A DNA stretch of 64,000 nt from Betaproteobacteria bacterium SCN1. GTDB taxonomy: Bacteria; Pseudomonadota; Gammaproteobacteria; Burkholderiales; Thiobacillaceae. A model generated the notes under the pieces. The model did no database searches and was not told the DNA's origin. It worked only from the letters and a program-made list of their open reading frames with translations. Position numbers and translations under genes: made by a program. Positions 1-11,428 of the stretch are shown one piece after another (the stretch's first letter is position 1; every line of letters begins with the position of its first letter). The stretch lies in assembly GCA_008923315.1 (NCBI GenBank), contig WBSF01000007.1:650247-714246 (forward strand). The letters run 5' to 3'.

Positions 1-3000
1 CTTGTAGCCCAGCGCCCATTCATGCGCGCTGACTTCCTCAACGTCGGTTCGCTTCACCCAGAACTGCGGCACCGGAAACCGATCCGGCTGCTGCTTGACC
101 GAATCCTGAATCGCCTCCTGTTGCGCGGCGCGGTGCAGGTTATTCGCATTCACCACCACGTCGGCGGCGCGATGGTCGTACATCTGCACCATCTTGCCTT
201 CGTACAGCGGCACGGCTTCCTCGCCCTCTTTCGTCCACCGATTCAGCGCCGCCGATTGCCAGCCCTGCTTGTCCAGCTCGGCGCGCGTGAGGAACTTGTC
301 CGAGTCATTGGTCATGTGGAACATGGTGACGTACTTCACCGGCCAGGCCTTGTGTTCCGTCTTGCCGTCTCGCTTCACCAGCACCGGATGACTGCGGTAG
401 ATCCGCATGGTCAGCTCGGCGTCGCGCGGGGTGCGGAAGATGGGCGCGGCGCCGGTGTTGGGGTTGACGCGCTGGAAGTCTTCGCCGGTCAGTTTCAGGG
501 CGCGCTGCGGGTCGGCCAGTTCGGCCACGTCGTGCAGGTAGAACGCGCAGCGGCTGGCGGCGAAGCGGCGCAGCGGACCACCGAAGACGAGGGTGCAGAA
601 TTTGAAGCGGGAGTCCACATCCGGAAAGAAGCTGCCGCCAGGGTTATTGCGGTTCTCGAAGTCATAGAGCGCGGCCAGGCGCGCCCCTTCTTCCGCGGGG
701 TCGGTCAGGGTGCGGAAGAAGGCCGAGGCCCCCTTGTCGGCGGCGATGCCGGAGGGCGTGAGCAGGCCGACGATGCCGCCGGGAGCGATGAGCGCCTGCG
801 CGCGTTCGACGAACAGGCTGTAGAGATTGATGTCGCCGGACGACAGCAGCGGGTAGTCGCCGGCCTCGCGCGCGACGCGCGCGGCGGTTTCCGCGCTGTC
901 GGCCGCCGCGACGTAATCGCGCCAGAGCGGGGTGTTCCGCTCCTTCTCCCTGGCGATGAGTTTCTTGCGGTCGGCGGCGCGCGCCTGCAGGGCGATCTCG
1001 GGCTTGCGTTCGGCGAACCATTCGACCTCCTGCAGCTTGATGCGGTCCCACGGCGGGTTGCCGATCACGGTGTCGAAGCCGCCTGCGCCCTGCTGCCACA
1101 CGGTGGGAAAGGCGACCTGCCAGTGGAAGAAGCGTTCGCGCCGGGCCAGTTCGCCCAGTTCCGTGAGCAGGGCGTTGGCTGCGTCCACCGCCGCGCCGCG
1201 TCCACCGATGCGGCCCTGCGCGGCGACGCCGACGAGGTTGTAGCGGTCGGAAAAGAGTTCGCTCAGCGCGAGCTTGAGCGTGTCGTCCCTGAGTCTGTCG
1301 AGTCTGACGCCGGGCCAGCCCGGCACCCGCCAGCGCAGGCCGCGCCACAGGCTCAAGAGGGCGAGGATGGGCGCGATCTGCGCGCGGGCTTCGTCGGCGA
1401 GACGTTTCGATTCGTGCGCTTCGGCGATACTGGTGTCGGTGAGATCGGCGACCGAGGCGAGGCTTTGCGCGGCGATCTCCAGACGCGCGAGTTCATCTTC
1501 CTGAAACAGCGAGCCGAGTACCTTGATGCCGTCGCGCACGGTTTCGAGTTTTTCGCCGTGCAGCGAGTCGCCGCATTGCAGATGGTGGTCGAGAAAGGAC
1601 AGGGGGGCGCCGACGGTGAAGGTGTGCAGCCACAGCCCGACCTTGGCAAGCTCGACCGCCATGAGGTTCTTGTCCACGCCGAAGACGACGCGCTTCAGGA
1701 TCATGCGGCGCACGATGTGGCGGTCGTCGAGTTGGCGCTCGTCCACCGCCCAGCCGTGTTCCTTCGCCGCCTTGAGAATGCGTCGGCGGATGTCGGCGAT
1801 GCGCGCGGCGATGGGCGAGGCCCAGGGCCGGTTCTGCTCGACGAGGTGCGCGGCAAAGCCGCAGTCGTTGACGGCCTCGGCGCTGTATTGCGCGGCTTCG
1901 AGCACGCGGTCGGCGAGCCAGTCGACCAGCGCCACGAGGAAGTGGCCGCTGCCCATGGCCGGGTCGCAGATTTTGAGGTCAAGAAACTGGCTGGCCGGAT
2001 CGTGCTTAGCCAGTGCATCCCATTCGTAGGGCCTGAGGTCGGGTTTCTTGCGGTACTTCTTCAGCAGCTTGTCGAACGTGGCCTGCTTTTCGCCGGTCAG
2101 CCGGCCGATCGCTTCGTCGAGGATCAGGCGCACCAGGGCATCGTGGGTGTAGTAGCTGCCCGAGCCCTTGCGCGCGAAGCCGGCCTTGTTGACCGCGAGC
2201 GTGCCGCCGGATTCCTCCAGTCGGTATTCGAGCAGGCGTTCGTAGATGCCGCCGAGGTGGGCGACGGAAAGATCGCGGTAATTGATGCGTGGCCTGAGAA
2301 TGTCCTCAACGCGGCGGGAGAGCGCATCGATCACCGGCGCAAGCTGGGCATCGGCCACCTTGACGCGCGCCAGCAGCGTCGCGCGGGCGCGCTCGAACAG
2401 GCCGCCATTGTAGGCGGGCATGCCGACGGTGTCGTCGCCTTCGGCAATGAGGGTGAACAGGTTGTCGAGCACGGACCAGTAGTTCGATACGCGACTGGAC
2501 AGTACTTTTCCGGTGTCGCGCGCCGTGGCGATCTCGTCGCGCAGGGCCGACAGGCTGTAGGGCGCATAACGGCTGTCCATGACCGGCAGCAGACGGCGGT
2601 CTTCGGCGTAGAACAGGAACAGCAGCCGGTAGAGCAGCACCAGCGCGGCCTCGCGCAGTTCTTCCAGGTATTCGCTGGTGTAGTGCCCCTGCGGTGTCTT
2701 GCGTGCCTGCAAATCGCTTGTCGCCAGGGCAGCGCACAGGCTGGGGAAAACCTCGGCAAACACCCGGTTGCCCAGTTGGTCAGAAACGGTTTCCTCGTAC
2801 AGCCGCGCTTCGGATAGTGCGATGGCGTGGAAGGTGCGGCGCTGGCTGTCCCAGTCCTGCGGATTGAAGGCATTGCGCCCGAACAGCAGCCAGAAAAGCT
2901 TGAGGCCGTGGCGCGGCTCGAAGCCGTCGAGATCGGGTTGAATGCCAGATACGCTGAGCAGGGCGGCGAGGTCGATCTCGAAAAAGTCCTCGGCGCGGGA

Positions 3001-3552
3001 ACGGGCGTCCTGCCAGTACAGGCGCCAGATTGCACCATTGGTGAGGATGCCCCATTTCACTGCGCGATCGCTCATCACGTCGGCGCGCGAGAGATAACGC
3101 AACATTTGAGAGGACGGCGCGCCGAAGTCGCGGCGCTTGCGGTTGCCAGTGGCGTTTTCATCGCCGCGGTCGAGGGGACGCAACCAGCGTTTGGCTTCGA
3201 GAAGGGCTACGCCGTGCCGTGTGCGGTTGTCGTCGCTCTTCTCCGACATGGCCAGATTCTTGGCGGCGGGGTCGGGGAACAGAAGAAAATCCGGAACGTC
3301 TTCGCGGCCGGACTGCGACAGATTGATTTGGGACGTCCAGGCGTTTTCCCAGCCGAGAAGATCGATTACCGGCTCGATCAACTCATCTTCCGTCTGGCCC
3401 TCATTCAGCGATGAATCCGTCGAGTAGGGGGCGTAATGAACCTTGATGCGGCTGATGAACGTGTCGAGTTCGGCATCGGTTATACGTCTCCATGCCTCGG
3501 TTTCCTGAATGCCGCGCAGCAGGAAATCGGTGGAAAAGAGCTGGCCTTGCAT
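1..3552 (-). CDS. Type IIG-like restriction-modification protein (PD-(D/E)XK nuclease + Eco57I-type N6-adenine methyltransferase), C-terminus cut by window edge
   Basis: Read on the minus strand, one frame stays open from ATG at 3552 to base 1 (1184 codons, no stop), so the C-terminus lies outside the window. The N-terminal part has a PD-(D/E)XK nuclease signature: Pro87-Asp88 and Glu119-Ala-Lys121. A SAM-binding motif I, DPAMGSGHFLV, starts at Asp530. The adenine-methyltransferase motif IV NPPW starts at Asn832. Nuclease, methylase and (expected C-terminal) target-recognition parts in one chain match the Eco57I/type IIG or BREX PglX-like families; the nuclease motif favours type IIG. It starts 2 nt after the xthA stop, so the two are probably co-transcribed. 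Function as restriction enzyme, rather than methylation-only phage defence, is inferred. A long open frame on the opposite strand (22-2817) is a high-GC shadow. Confidence 0.85.
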   Translation of the reverse strand, partial: MQGQLFSTDFLLRGIQETEAWRRITDAELDTFISRIKVHYAPYSTDSSLNEGQTEDELIEPVIDLLGWENAWTSQINLSQSGREDVPDFLLFPDPAAKNLAMSEKSDDNRTRHGVALLEAKRWLRPLDRGDENATGNRKRRDFGAPSSQMLRYLSRADVMSDRAVKWGILTNGAIWRLYWQDARSRAEDFFEIDLAALLSVSGIQPDLDGFEPRHGLKLFWLLFGRNAFNPQDWDSQRRTFHAIALSEARLYEETVSDQLGNRVFAEVFPSLCAALATSDLQARKTPQGHYTSEYLEELREAALVLLYRLLFLFYAEDRRLLPVMDSRYAPYSLSALRDEIATARDTGKVLSSRVSNYWSVLDNLFTLIAEGDDTVGMPAYNGGLFERARATLLARVKVADAQLAPVIDALSRRVEDILRPRINYRDLSVAHLGGIYERLLEYRLEESGGTLAVNKAGFARKGSGSYYTHDALVRLILDEAIGRLTGEKQATFDKLLKKYRKKPDLRPYEWDALAKHDPASQFLDLKICDPAMGSGHFLVALVDWLADRVLEAAQYSAEAVNDCGFAAHLVEQNRPWASPIAARIADIRRRILKAAKEHGWAVDERQLDDRHIVRRMILKRVVFGVDKNLMAVELAKVGLWLHTFTVGAPLSFLDHHLQCGDSLHGEKLETVRDGIKVLGSLFQEDELARLEIAAQSLASVADLTDTSIAEAHESKRLADEARAQIAPILALLSLWRGLRWRVPGWPGVRLDRLRDDTLKLALSELFSDRYNLVGVAAQGRIGGRGAAVDAANALLTELGELARRERFFHWQVAFPTVWQQGAGGFDTVIGNPPWDRIKLQEVEWFAERKPEIALQARAADRKKLIAREKERNTPLWRDYVAAADSAETAARVAREAGDYPLLSSGDINLYSLFVERAQALIAPGGIVGLLTPSGIAADKGASAFFRTLTDPAEEGARLAALYDFENRNNPGGSFFPDVDSRFKFCTLVFGGPLRRFAASRCAFYLHDVAELADPQRALKLTGEDFQRVNPNTGAAPIFRTPRDAELTMRIYRSHPVLVKRDGKTEHKAWPVKYVTMFHMTNDSDKFLTRAELDKQGWQSAALNRWTKEGEEAVPLYEGKMVQMYDHRAADVVVNANNLHRAAQQEAIQDSVKQQPDRFPVPQFWVKRTDVEEVSAHEWALGYK

Positions 3553-3554
3553 GG

Positions 3555-4334
3555 TTATAGAGTGTAGTCGTAATCCACGATCAAGGGCGCATGATCGGAA
3601 AACCGCTGGTCCTTGTAGACGAAGCCGGATGTCGCCCGGGCGGCGATCCTCGGCGTGGCGATCTGGTAGTCGATGCGCCAGCCGACGTTGTTGGCCCAGG
3701 CCTGGCCGCGGTTGCTCCACCAGGTGTAGGCCTCGCCGGTCTGCTCGGGGTAGAGGTTGCGGTAGACGTCGACCCAGCCCAGTTCGTCGAACAGGCGCGT
3801 CATCCAGGCGCGTTCCTCGGGCAGGAAGCCGGAATTCTTCTGGTTGGATTTCCAGTTCTTGAGGTCGATTGCCTGGTGGGCGATGTTCCAGTCGCCGCAG
3901 ACGACGATCTCGCGGCCGGTCTTGATCAGCGCTTCGAGGTGCGGGTAGAAGGCGTCCAGAAAGCGGAACTTGGCTTCCTGCCGCTCGGGGCTGGACGAAC
4001 CGGACGGCTGGTAGAGCGAGATCACCGACAGGTTGCCGCAACGGACTTCGACGTAGCGGCCCTCGGCGTCGAATTCGGCGTGGCCGAGGCCGACGACGAC
4101 TGCGTCCGGCGCGTGGCGGGTGTAGAGGCCGACGCCGGAATAGCCTTTCTTTTCGGCGTAGTGGAAATGGCCCGCGAGGCCGTCGCAGGCGCGGAATTCG
4201 GGCCGCATGTCGGCGTCCTGGGCCTTGAGTTCCTGGACGCTGACGAAATCGGCCGCCTGGGCTGGCAGCCAGTCGAAGAAACCTTTGGTGGCGGCCGAGC
4301 GGATGCCGTTGAGGTTGGCCGATATAATGCGCAT
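3555..4334 (-). CDS. xthA: Exodeoxyribonuclease III (AP endonuclease)
   Basis: 259 aa, the usual length for ExoIII/XthA of the endonuclease/exonuclease/phosphatase superfamily. It cleaves abasic sites and removes 3' blocking groups in base excision repair. Visible signatures are the N-terminal [10 protein letters not shown], the metal-binding Glu in VQELKAQD (near residue 35), the GDWNIAH block near residue 147 and the C-terminal [10 protein letters not shown] with the catalytic Asp-His pair. The gene is divergent from pyrE with only about 31 bp between the start codons. Downstream it runs almost directly into the restriction-modification gene. Confidence 0.95.
   Translation of the reverse strand: MRIISANLNGIRSAATKGFFDWLPAQAADFVSVQELKAQDADMRPEFRACDGLAGHFHYAEKKGYSGVGLYTRHAPDAVVVGLGHAEFDAEGRYVEVRCGNLSVISLYQPSGSSSPERQEAKFRFLDAFYPHLEALIKTGREIVVCGDWNIAHQAIDLKNWKSNQKNSGFLPEERAWMTRLFDELGWVDVYRNLYPEQTGEAYTWWSNRGQAWANNVGWRIDYQIATPRIAARATSGFVYKDQRFSDHAPLIVDYDYTL
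4323..4328 (+). promoter_or_regulatory. Candidate -10 element for pyrE
   Basis: A perfect TATAAT lies 38 nt before the pyrE ATG, inside the first codons of the divergent xthA. No good -35 hexamer is found at 16-18 bp spacing, so the call rests on the -10 alone. Confidence 0.3.
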
Positions 4335-4365
4335 CGCGTTTGTTTTATTAAAGAAAAGTGAAGAA

Positions 4366-5004
4366 ATGTCCGATTACAGAGCCGATTTTGTGGAATTTGC
4401 CGTGTCGTCGAAGGTGCTGTGTTTCGGCGCGTTCAAGACCAAGGCGGGGCGGATGAGTCCCTATTTCTTCAACGCCGGTCTGTTCAATGACGGCGAGAAG
4501 CTGAAACGGCTCGGCGAATTCTACGCGAAAGCGATTCTCGACTCGGGGCTGCAGTTCGACGTGCTGTTCGGGCCGGCCTACAAGGGCATCCCCCTGGCGG
4601 CGAGCATTGCGATCGCGCTGGCCGGCATGGGCCGCAACGTGCCGTTCGCGTTCAACCGCAAGGAAGCCAAGGATCATGGCGAGGGCGGTACGGTGGTCGG
4701 CGCTGCGCTTGCAGGCCGGGTGCTGATCGTGGACGACGTGATCTCGGCCGGGACTTCGGTACGCGAATCGGTGGAACTGATCCGGGCCGCCGGCGCCCAA
4801 CCGGCAGGGGTGGTGATCGCGCTGGACCGTATGGAGCGCGGCACGGGCACCCAGTCGGCGGTGCAGGAAGTGCGGGATCAATATGCAATCCCGGTGGTGG
4901 CGGTGGTGACCCTGGACAATCTGCTGGAGTTTCTGAAGCGCGATGCAAACCGACAAGCCGAACTGCAAGCCGTGGCGGATTACCGTGCGACGTACGGCGT
5001 CTAG
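4366..5004 (+). CDS. pyrE: Orotate phosphoribosyltransferase
   Basis: 212 aa from ATG 4366, chosen because family proteins begin close to the [11 protein letters not shown] block; an upstream in-frame ATG would run back into xthA. It converts orotate and PRPP to OMP in pyrimidine synthesis. The PRPP-binding motif [13 protein letters not shown] is near residues 120-132, and [11 protein letters not shown] carries the substrate loop. A purine-rich stretch precedes the start. The next gene overlaps its 3' end. Confidence 0.96.
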   Translation: MSDYRADFVEFAVSSKVLCFGAFKTKAGRMSPYFFNAGLFNDGEKLKRLGEFYAKAILDSGLQFDVLFGPAYKGIPLAASIAIALAGMGRNVPFAFNRKEAKDHGEGGTVVGAALAGRVLIVDDVISAGTSVRESVELIRAAGAQPAGVVIALDRMERGTGTQSAVQEVRDQYAIPVVAVVTLDNLLEFLKRDANRQAELQAVADYRATYGV

Positions 5005-5587
5005 CGCACTGCTCCTCCTCCTGGCGGGAACGGCGGTCGCGCATGCCGCGATGTACCGCTGGGTGGACGGCAACGGTCGCGTGCATTACAGCGATACCCT
5101 GCCGCCCAACTACCAGCAGAGCGGCGCGTCCGAGATGGACAAGCAGGGTAACGTCATCAAACGCACCAAGTCGGAAGCTGAACGTCGCGCGGATGCTGCG
5201 CGTCAGGCCGAAGCGCAGCGTCTGCGCGAAGAGCAGAACAAGCAGGCGCAACTGGACCGGGCGCTGACGCAGACCTATACCAGCGAAGCTGAAATCGATC
5301 TTGCGCGCGACCGGGCGCTGGAATTTCACAAGCTGGCGATCAAAAGCGCCGAAACGCGCATGGGTGCGGTCAAGAGCAATGTGGCCGAATTGCGCGACCG
5401 CATTGCCCGCATCCAGCAGAACGGCCGTACGCCGGCGCCGAACGTGTTCGAACAGTTGCAGCAGGCCGAGCGCGAGAACGACGAATTGCAGCGCACGATC
5501 CAGAAGAACCAGGATGCGATGGTGGTCGTGCGCGCCCGATACGAGGCCGACAAACAGCGTTTCCGCGAACTGACCGTCAAGCCCTGA
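4985..5587 (+). CDS. Secreted DUF4124-domain protein with coiled coil
   Basis: About 200 aa. From the GTG at 4985 the protein begins with a clean signal peptide (two Arg, then a Leu-rich core and AVAHA cleavage region). An in-frame ATG at 4943 would add 14 residues and overlap pyrE by 62 nt; GTG has a purine-rich GGCGGA upstream. The DUF4124 hallmark [19 protein letters not shown] follows the signal peptide. The rest is charged, Gln/Arg/Glu-rich and predicted coiled coil. The family is common in beta- and gammaproteobacteria and its role is unknown. Its 3' end is closed by a strong terminator. Confidence 0.85.
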   Translation: MRRTASSALLLLLAGTAVAHAAMYRWVDGNGRVHYSDTLPPNYQQSGASEMDKQGNVIKRTKSEAERRADAARQAEAQRLREEQNKQAQLDRALTQTYTSEAEIDLARDRALEFHKLAIKSAETRMGAVKSNVAELRDRIARIQQNGRTPAPNVFEQLQQAERENDELQRTIQKNQDAMVVVRARYEADKQRFRELTVKP

Positions 5588-5597
5588 ACATGCGTGC

Positions 5598-5634
5598 AAA
5601 AACAAACGGGGCCAGAAGGCCCCGTTTGTTTTTT
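5598..5634. terminator. Bidirectional rho-independent terminator
   Basis: A perfect 16-bp stem (arms 5598-5613 and 5618-5633) with a 4-nt AGAA loop. The GC-rich core GGGGCC/GGCCCC is flanked by an A-run on the left and a T-run on the right, so it can serve both the DUF4124 gene (plus) and gatB (minus), which converge here. Confidence 0.93.
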
Positions 5635-5650
5635 CCCGGCCTTGAAGCCG

Positions 5651-7078
5651 TCAGGCGAGCTTGGCTTTCAGCAGTTCGTTGACCTGTGCCGGATTGGCCT
5701 TGCCCCGGGAAGCCTTCATCACCTGGCCGACCAGCGCGTTGAACGCCTTGTCCTTGCCGGCGCGGAATTCCTCGACCGACTTCGGATTGGCGGCCAGTAC
5801 GTCGTCGACGAGTTTTTCCAGTTCTCCCGAGTCCGACATCTGCTTCAGGCCGCGCGCCTCGATGATGGCGTCGAGCTCGCCTTCGCGTTGCCACAGACCT
5901 TCGAAGGCCTGCTTGGCGAGCTTGCCCGAGAGCGTGCCGTCCTGGATGCGTGCGATCAATTGCGCCAGCTGTGCGGCAGACACCGGGCTGGCCGCAATCT
6001 CGAGCTCGGCACGGTTGAGTGCGGCCGAGAGTTCGCCCATCACCCAGTTGGCGGTGAGCTTGCCCTGGCCACTGGCCTGCGCGGCGGCTTCGAAATACTC
6101 GGCCAGTGCACGCGAGCCCGTCAGGATGCCGGCATCGTAGGCGGTCACGCCGTACTGGTCGACAAACCGCGTTTGCATCGCGGCGGGCAGTTCGGGCAGT
6201 TCGCCTTCCACACGGGCGATCCAGGCATCGTCCAGCTTCACCGGCAGCAGATCGGGATCGGGGAAATAGCGGTAGTCGTGCGCGTCTTCCTTGCTGCGCA
6301 TCATGCGCGTCTCGCCGGTGTCGGGGTCGAACAGCACCGTGGCCTGCTCGATGCGGCCGCCGTCTTCCAGCGTTTCGATCTGCCAGCGGACTTCGTAGTC
6401 GATGGCCTGTTGCAGGAACTTGAAGGAATTGAGGTTCTTGATTTCGCGGCGGGTGCCGAATTCGGTCTGCCCCATCGGCCGTACCGACACGTTGGCGTCG
6501 ACGCGGAAAGAGCCTTCCATCATGTTGCCGTCGCAGATGCCGATCCAGGTCACCAGTGTGTGCAGTGCACGCGCATAGGCCACGGCTTCCGCGGAAGACC
6601 GCATATCGGGCTCGGAGACGATTTCCAGCAGGGACGTGCCGGCACGGTTCAGATCGATGCCGCTCATGCCATGAAAGTCTTCATGCAGCGATTTGCCGGC
6701 GTCCTCTTCCATGTGCGCGCGGGTGAGGCGGACGACTTTTTCCTCGCCGTCGACCACGATCCTGAGCGTGCCGCCCTCGACGATGGGTTTGGCCAGCTGG
6801 CTGATCTGGTAGCCCTTGGGCAGATCGGGGTAAAAGTAGTTCTTGCGGTCGAAGATGTTCACGCGGTTGAGCGTGGCGCCGATGGCCAGCCCGAACTTGA
6901 TCGCACATTCCACCGCGCCCCGGTTCAGGACGGGGAGCACGCCGGGCAGGGCGATGTCGACCGCGCTGGCCTGTGTGTTGGGGGCCGCGCCGAAGGCGGT
7001 GCTGCTGCCCGAGAAGATCTTGGACTGCGTGGCGAGCTGGGTATGGACCTCCAGCCCGATGACCGTCTCCCACTTCAT
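5651..7078 (-). CDS. gatB: Asp-tRNA(Asn)/Glu-tRNA(Gln) amidotransferase subunit B
   Basis: 475 aa from ATG 7078 ([15 protein letters not shown]), the conserved GatB start; in-frame codons further upstream read into gatA. GatB activates the misacylated tRNA carboxylate and receives ammonia from GatA. The N-terminal catalytic cradle ([21 protein letters not shown]) is followed by the C-terminal YqeY/tail domain that binds tRNA. The start overlaps the gatA stop by 4 nt, which suggests coupling within gatCAB. Confidence 0.96.
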   Translation of the reverse strand: MKWETVIGLEVHTQLATQSKIFSGSSTAFGAAPNTQASAVDIALPGVLPVLNRGAVECAIKFGLAIGATLNRVNIFDRKNYFYPDLPKGYQISQLAKPIVEGGTLRIVVDGEEKVVRLTRAHMEEDAGKSLHEDFHGMSGIDLNRAGTSLLEIVSEPDMRSSAEAVAYARALHTLVTWIGICDGNMMEGSFRVDANVSVRPMGQTEFGTRREIKNLNSFKFLQQAIDYEVRWQIETLEDGGRIEQATVLFDPDTGETRMMRSKEDAHDYRYFPDPDLLPVKLDDAWIARVEGELPELPAAMQTRFVDQYGVTAYDAGILTGSRALAEYFEAAAQASGQGKLTANWVMGELSAALNRAELEIAASPVSAAQLAQLIARIQDGTLSGKLAKQAFEGLWQREGELDAIIEARGLKQMSDSGELEKLVDDVLAANPKSVEEFRAGKDKAFNALVGQVMKASRGKANPAQVNELLKAKLA

Positions 7079-8534
7079 GACAGGCCCTCCGGACGGCGGA
7101 CGTGCCAGTCGGTCGCGCGCTGATACTGGTGGGCGACGTTGAGCATCTTCGCTTCGGAAAAATAGTTGCCGACGAGTTGCAGACCGATGGGCAGCCCCCG
7201 CGAGTCGAAACCGCAAGGCAGGCTCATGCCGGGCAGACCGGCGAGGTTGGCGGGAATGGTGTAGAGGTCGTTGAGATACATCTCGACCGGGTCGTCGGAC
7301 TTCTCGCCGAGCTTGAACGCGGTGCCGGGGGCCGTGGGGCCGAGAATTACGTCGCAGACTTTGAACGCCTCGGCGAAATCGTGCGCGATCAGGCGGCGGA
7401 TTTTCTGCGCCTGCAGGTAGTAGGCGTCGTAATAGCCGTGCGACAGCACGTAGGCGCCGATCAGGATGCGGCGCTTGACCTCGGCGCCGAAGCCTTGCGC
7501 GCGCGTCTTGGCGTACATGTCGTTGAGGTCGGCGTATTCGGGGGCGCGGTAGCCGTAGCGCACCCCGTCGAAGCGCGACAGGTTGGACGAGGCCTCGGCC
7601 GGCGCCAGCACGTAGTAGACCGGAATCGCCAGTCCGGCGTTGGCGAGCGAGACCTCGACGGGCGTCGCGCCGAGTTTCTTCAGTTCGGCGACGGCGGCCT
7701 CCACGGCGGCGGCGACGTCGGCGTTCAGGCCTTCGGCAAAGAATTCCTTCGGCAAGCCGATGCGCAGGCCGGCGAGCGGCTTGTCCAGATCGCGGACGTA
7801 GTCTTCTTTCTCGCGTTCCAGGCTGGTCGAATCGCGTGTATCGAAACCGGTCATCACGTTGAGCAGCAGGGCACAGTCCTCGGCGGACCGGGCCATGGGT
7901 CCGGCCTGGTCGAGGCTGGAGGCAAACGCGATCATGCCGTAGCGCGACACCAGGCCGTAGGTGGGTTTCAGGCCCGTGATGCCCGCGAACGCGGCGGGCT
8001 GGCGGATCGAGCCGCCGGTGTCGGTGCCGGTGGCGGCCGGGGCCATGCGCGCGGCGATGCAGGCGGCTGCGCCGCCCGAGGAGCCGCCGGGCACGCGGGT
8101 CGTGTCCCAGGGGTTTTTCACCGGGCCGAAAAAAGACGTTTCGTTCGATGAGCCCATGGCGAATTCGTCCATGTTGGTCTTGCCCAGGCTCGGCAGGCCG
8201 GCCGCCTTGAACTGCTGGATCACGTGCGCGTCGTAGGGGGCGACGAAATTGGCGAGCATCTTCGAGCCGCAGGTGGTGCGCCAGCCGTCGGTGCAGAAGA
8301 TGTCCTTGTGCGCGATCGGCACGCCGGTCAGCGGGCCGGCCGTACCGGCTGCGCGCGCGGCGTCGGCCGCTGCGGCTTCGGCCAGGCTTTTCCCGGGGTC
8401 GACCGTGACGAAGGCATTGATCGTCGGGTTCAGTGCCGCGATGCGGTCCAGAAAATGCTGTGTCAATTCGCGGCTGGACACGGTCTTGTCTGCGAGCTGG
8501 GCTGCCAGTGCAGCGAGCGGGGCATCGGTCAGGC

Positions 8535-8538
<4 letters not shown>
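7075..8538 (-). CDS. gatA: Asp-tRNA(Asn)/Glu-tRNA(Gln) amidotransferase subunit A
   Basis: 487 aa amidase-signature protein that releases ammonia from glutamine for transamidation of Glu-tRNA(Gln) or Asp-tRNA(Asn). The catalytic Ser-cisSer-Lys set is visible: Lys in [10 protein letters not shown] (near residue 78), and the Gly/Ser-rich [15 protein letters not shown] with [13 protein letters not shown] (near residues 150-180). It overlaps gatC upstream and gatB downstream by 4 nt each. Confidence 0.97.
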
Positions 8539-9966
<1,428 letters not shown>

Positions 9967-9974
9967 GCATCCGG

Positions 9975-9992
9975 GCAGCCGTCCGGGGCTGC
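9975..9992 (+). repeat. Inverted repeat in the mreB-mreC gap
   Basis: GCAGCC at 9975-9980 and GGCTGC at 9987-9992 form a 6-bp stem with a 6-nt loop, 9 nt after the mreB stop. There is no T-run, so it is not a simple terminator. It could limit readthrough or protect the mreB message. The gap is 89 bp and also holds the mreC ribosome binding site AAGGA, 6 nt before the ATG. Confidence 0.35.
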
Positions 9993-10055
9993 GTGCCCCG
10001 ACCCGTCGAGATTCCAGCCCGCGCCTGCCGGCGCGGCTCCCGTTAAGGACGCCGC

Positions 10056-10931
10056 ATGGCCATGCCCGGTCAGCTCATGTTCGCCCGCCGGCTGGGCCCG
10101 ACCGCGCGGCTGGCGATCTGGTTCGCGATCGGTGTCGCCTGCGTGGTGCTGGATGTGCGCTATCAGGCCATGGAAGGCCTGCGCAGCGGTTTGGCCCTGC
10201 TGCTCGAACCGGTGCGCGTGGTACTGCGTGCGCCGACCGACGTTGCCGTCGAACTGAACGGTTTCTTCACCCGTCATCGCCTGCTGCAGAAAGAGCGCGA
10301 CGAGCTGCTTGCGGAGCGTACGCGTCTGCGTCTCGATGCCGAGGCCGCGCGGGACCTGGCGCGCGAGAATGCGTCGCTGCGTGCATTGCTCGGCCTGCGC
10401 GAGCGTCCGGGACAGCGTGCGATCCAGGCCGCGCTGGTGTATCAGGGGCATGACTGGTTCGCGCAGCGCATCACGCTCGACCGGGGCATCGCTTCGGGTC
10501 TGGGCAACGGTTTGCCGGTGGTCGACGATGCCGGGCTGGTGGGGCAGTTGACACGCGTCTACGCCGGATCGAGCGAGGTCACGCTGGTGAGCAGTCCGGA
10601 GCAGCTGACGCCGGTCTACATCGAGCGTACCGGCCAGCGCGGCCTGGCAGCGGGAACGGGGCATGGCCGGCTGGAACTGCGCTACATGCCGACCCAGGCC
10701 GATGTGCGGGTCGGCGATCGCCTGCTGACTTCGGGCATCGACCGCGTCTATCCGCCCGCCCTGCCCGTCGCGCGGGTCACGCGCATCACCCGCTCGCAAT
10801 CCGGGCCCTATCTGCGGATCGAATGCGTGCCGCTGGCCGGGCTGGACCGTGCGCGTGCCGTGCTGGTGCTGACGGCCGAGCCTCCTTCGCATCCCGCTGC
10901 GCCCCCGCCGGCCGGAAAGGCCCCGCAATGA
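10056..10931 (+). CDS. mreC: Rod shape-determining protein MreC
   Basis: 291 aa. A single N-terminal membrane helix (about residues 17-33), a coiled-coil stretch rich in Leu/Glu/Arg (about 75-110, with ENASLRALLGLRER) and the beta-rich periplasmic MreC domain. The C-terminus ends in a Pro-rich tail. MreC links MreB to PBP2 in the elongasome. It has a good ribosome binding site and overlaps mreD by 4 nt. Confidence 0.95.
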   Translation: MAMPGQLMFARRLGPTARLAIWFAIGVACVVLDVRYQAMEGLRSGLALLLEPVRVVLRAPTDVAVELNGFFTRHRLLQKERDELLAERTRLRLDAEAARDLARENASLRALLGLRERPGQRAIQAALVYQGHDWFAQRITLDRGIASGLGNGLPVVDDAGLVGQLTRVYAGSSEVTLVSSPEQLTPVYIERTGQRGLAAGTGHGRLELRYMPTQADVRVGDRLLTSGIDRVYPPALPVARVTRITRSQSGPYLRIECVPLAGLDRARAVLVLTAEPPSHPAAPPPAGKAPQ

Positions 10932-11428
10932 ATGCCGCTCCCCACGAAACCGGCAGCTGGCGGCGTATCGCCGGCACGCTGACGCTGGCCGTGCTGCTGA
11001 CCGAATTGCCCTGGGACGGCTGGGCGTTGTCGTTGCGGCCCGATTTCATTCTTGTCGTCGTCCTGTTCTGGGTGCTGCATCAACCCGCGCGCGTCGGATT
11101 CGGGATCGCGTTCATGCTGGGACTGCTGGCCGATTTCCAGGACGGCGTCGTGTTCGGTCAGCACGCCATTGCCTATGCCCTCGGGGTCTATCTGGTGCTG
11201 TTCCTGCGCGTGCGCCTGCTGCGTTTCGACCCCCTGCGGCAGGCAGCGCAGATGTTCCCCATTCTGCTGGCCGTGCAACTGGCGGCGATGCTGGCCGGCT
11301 GGCTGGCGGTCGAGCCACCGCAGGGCCTGGCGATCCTGCTGCCGGTGCCGTCGAGCGTCCTCCTGTGGTATGCCATCGCGCTTTTCCGGCGGGCCTGGCA
11401 TGGCAAGAGCCTGCGGGATGCCGAATGA
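10928..11428 (+). CDS. mreD: Rod shape-determining protein MreD
   Basis: 166 aa from ATG 10928, which overlaps the mreC stop (ATGA). Strongly hydrophobic with about five membrane segments, including the family block LLADFQDGVVFGQHAIAYAL near residues 64-83. MreD is the integral-membrane partner of MreC. It overlaps mrdA by 4 nt. Confidence 0.94.
   Translation: MNAAPHETGSWRRIAGTLTLAVLLTELPWDGWALSLRPDFILVVVLFWVLHQPARVGFGIAFMLGLLADFQDGVVFGQHAIAYALGVYLVLFLRVRLLRFDPLRQAAQMFPILLAVQLAAMLAGWLAVEPPQGLAILLPVPSSVLLWYAIALFRRAWHGKSLRDAE

Noticed and set aside
22-2817. 931-codon open frame on the plus strand
   Set aside because: It is antisense to the restriction-modification gene, whose frame carries clear catalytic motifs. 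The plus-strand translation shows no recognisable domain and is a high-GC shadow.
5594-7123. 509-codon plus-strand frame opposite gatB
   Set aside because: Low-complexity translation without known motifs; gatB is unmistakable on the other strand and the frame begins inside the terminator.
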